A model generated the notes under the pieces. The model was not told the origin of the DNA and did not search any database. It saw only the letters and a list, made by a program, of their open reading frames with translations. A stretch of DNA of 64,000 nt, from assembly GCA_039545295.1 (NCBI GenBank), contig BCIK01000002.1, forward strand, positions 1,264,108 through 1,328,107. Reading direction: 5' to 3'. Of the stretch, positions 62,284 through 64,000 are shown piece after piece. The stretch's first letter is position 1, and each line of letters starts with the position of its first letter. A program made the translations under genes and the position numbers. Origin of the DNA: Udeniomyces pyricola. Lineage: Eukaryota > Basidiomycota > Tremellomycetes > Cystofilobasidiales > Mrakiaceae.

Positions 62284-62586
62284 AGAGATGATGACCCAAG
62301 AAAGAGAGAGAACGAGGAGTTGCTCGTTTGTGCGACGTATGTAAAAAAAGGTTTGAGCGAAGGAAGGCTGCCTCGTCAAGATATTCGGAGACAGAAAGGC
62401 GAGCGGTGAGAAGAAACAGGCGAATGCCAACAAGTGACGACGTCGGTTCGGCGGAGAGGACATTCCAATGGGATATATATGTTGGAACACATGGGATGAA
62501 TATATATATATATATATGAAGAAAAAAAAAGCACAGGCTGGCTGGCGGGGAGCTACCTGAAACGCCTATGGGTATGTTTGATCAAC

Positions 62587-62952
62587 TTAGAACAACTTCT
62601 TGAGGAACCGACGGTAGACAGAGGGGTCAATAGGTTCATCTAAAAAAGTACAATATCATGGAGCAAGGGGGTCGATGTAAAACAAACATAAGTGGATGAA
62701 TGAACCAATGCCAATTCTTCCTTTGTTCATGAACGATATAAATTGTGAACCAGGCCGATCAGTTCATGGACAGAATAGTGGAAGGAAGCGACTGACCATA
62801 AGTGGTGGCTTCGATCCAGTCGATATCTGAAAATAAGCGTATGCGGCAAGAAAAGTGGGCATAAGCGCAGTCCGGGGATCTGATAGGAGAGACATAAGAA
62901 TGCTGTCAACAGCAGAGTATCGCGTTCAAATAGACGAACCTGTGACAAAGTC

Positions 62953-63009
<57 letters not shown>

Positions 63010-64000
63010 ACATGTGTTCAAGATACGAGGCCGATTAGTATCCCGAGAAATAACATCGATCCGACGACCAAGGGAGATCGGACTGTAGAAACGAACCATT
63101 TCATGTGTGGCAATGAAAGTGGACTTGACCCACCATCGTTTCCCGAGCAAGAGCAGCGGGAAGAGGATGACAGGAATGTAGGTGGTGAAGAACGAAGCAG
63201 CATCCCAGCGATAGATGGAGTCCCAACCCGCAAAGATGATGACTGATCGGTTGATAAGCTCAGGTTATCCAGCTGTAAACGACATCACCATAGCGGATTA
63301 GACATATGATCAAATACTCACTGATTGAAATCATGACCTACGATAGCATCAAACATCAATGGTCAGCTGAGTACCTGCATCAAAGATTTCGAGAAGGAAG
63401 CAGACTAAAAACAACCCTTGACGAAACGAGATGGACTCACCACGGCGTACCAGGCCGCGATCTCTGAAAACCGGTTGTAGTAAGGCAGTGATTGTCGAGC
63501 GATGCCTAGAAATAGAAAAGACACAGGAAAAGATCAGGATATCGCCGCTTTTGTGACGTTATATATGGGCGGAATCAGCTTACCTTGAGCTCTCAATCCT
63601 TGCGCGAACCGAATGTACGTGACCGAGATCTGGAAAGAGCAGATGTGTCGGAAGGAATCCAATCAGTTTAACCTTTTACTCAAAACCTCCCATCAAATAC
63701 CAGGCCGGATGTTCACGAACCGCGAACCAGGATAGCATGCCAGCAATACTGGTTAGAGAGGAGAACCATGAAAGGACGGTCCCAGCACCCTTCGAGTTTC
63801 CCATGAATCCAAGCAGAGCGAAAAGCGACGAAAATGCAATCGATACAAAAGGCATGCCCCTCGCGCTGACACGAGAGAAGATCTGTGATTTTTGGAGGGT
63901 GCCAAGACACATGATCAGTGATCGATTGGAGCCTGAGCATCAAAGAAGTTGCTGTGCGTGACGGCGATTGGAAGAGACAGATATCCACTCACAGATGGTA
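62587..64000 (-). CDS. Amino-acid permease (fungal YAT/Gap1 type), 5' end beyond the window
   Basis: C-terminal half of a 12-helix amino-acid/proton symporter of the plasma membrane. Readable exons, upstream to downstream: PIFSRVSARGMPFVSIAFSS and LLGFMGNSKGAGTVLSWFS with LTSIAGMLSWF (about 63700-63910); VTYIRFAQGLRAQGIARQSL; the WYAVVMISI region; FFTTYIPVILFPLLLLGKRW (about 63130-63220) ending THEM. A 13-nt exon (62952-62940, DFVT) follows, then DIDWIEATTY (62826-62797) and DEPIDPSVYRRFLKKLF with TAA (62639-62587). The sequence MDFVTDIDWIEATTYDEP is the expected cytoplasmic tail of these permeases, which supports the tiny exon. The 3' splice site before it follows a run of 54 T on the coding strand. 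Confidence 0.88.
62955..63008. repeat. 54-base homopolymer (A on plus strand) in a permease intron
   Basis: Uninterrupted A run at 62955-63008, read as T54 by the minus-strand gene directly before the AG acceptor of its 13-nt exon. Confidence 0.85.

Larger units (their letters stand above)
61316..62586. other. Convergent spacer BCAS3-like / permease, homopolymer-rich
   Basis: 1.27 kb with a poly-T run of about 30 (61579-61609), poly-A of about 35 (62246-62281) and TATATATA tracts (62072-62085, 62500-62516). No gene supported; both 3' UTRs fall here. Confidence 0.5.

Overview
This is nuclear DNA of a fungus. Nearly every gene is cut by many short spliceosomal introns with GTNNGY donors and YAG acceptors. 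Intron density, compact spacing, pyrimidine-rich leaders, a Fus3/Kss1-class MAP kinase, a velvet factor and a Zn2Cys6 regulator all point to Basidiomycota. A tremellomycete (Cryptococcus-like) yeast is my best guess, but this is inferred from architecture, not from a search. All gene models are hand-spliced. Where I quote exon coordinates, I checked that reading frame and splice dinucleotides agree.

Left arm (1-12.3 kb): five minus-strand genes for membrane or secretory-pathway proteins. They are a family-2 glycosyltransferase (truncated by the window edge), a tetraspan membrane protein, an unrecognised 450-residue single-helix protein, a type II GT61/EOGT-like glycosyltransferase, and a membrane methyltransferase of the isoprenylcysteine methyltransferase type. 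A gene-poor 2.5-kb stretch with short repeats and a hairpin follows.

Middle (14.7-30 kb): a VelB-type velvet regulator (+), a D-aminoacyl-tRNA deacylase with an unresolved 3' end (-), a G3BP/Bre5-like NTF2+RRM protein (+), the succinate dehydrogenase anchor subunit Sdh4 (-) and a pheromone/filamentation-class MAP kinase (+).

Right arm (30.5-64 kb): the mismatch-repair ATPase Msh6 (-) with two MCB boxes one helical turn apart upstream; a Zn2Cys6/fungal-TF-domain regulator (+); Vps16 of the HOPS/CORVET tethers (+); a bestrophin-like anion channel (-); COPII cargo adaptor Sec24 with an N-terminal WW domain (+); a BCAS3-like WD40 protein (+); and an amino-acid permease running off the right edge (-).

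Most genes are unrelated housekeeping or signalling loci. I found no rRNA, tRNA, CRISPR array, transposon or viral insertion. The points most worth a second look are the WW-Sec24 fusion, the missing C-terminal motif of the deacylase, the half-resolved zinc cluster, the 12- and 13-nt micro-exons, a 54-T tract at a 3' splice site, and the MCB pair at MSH6. Ambiguous bases (N) occur only inside homopolymer tracts, mostly in introns.
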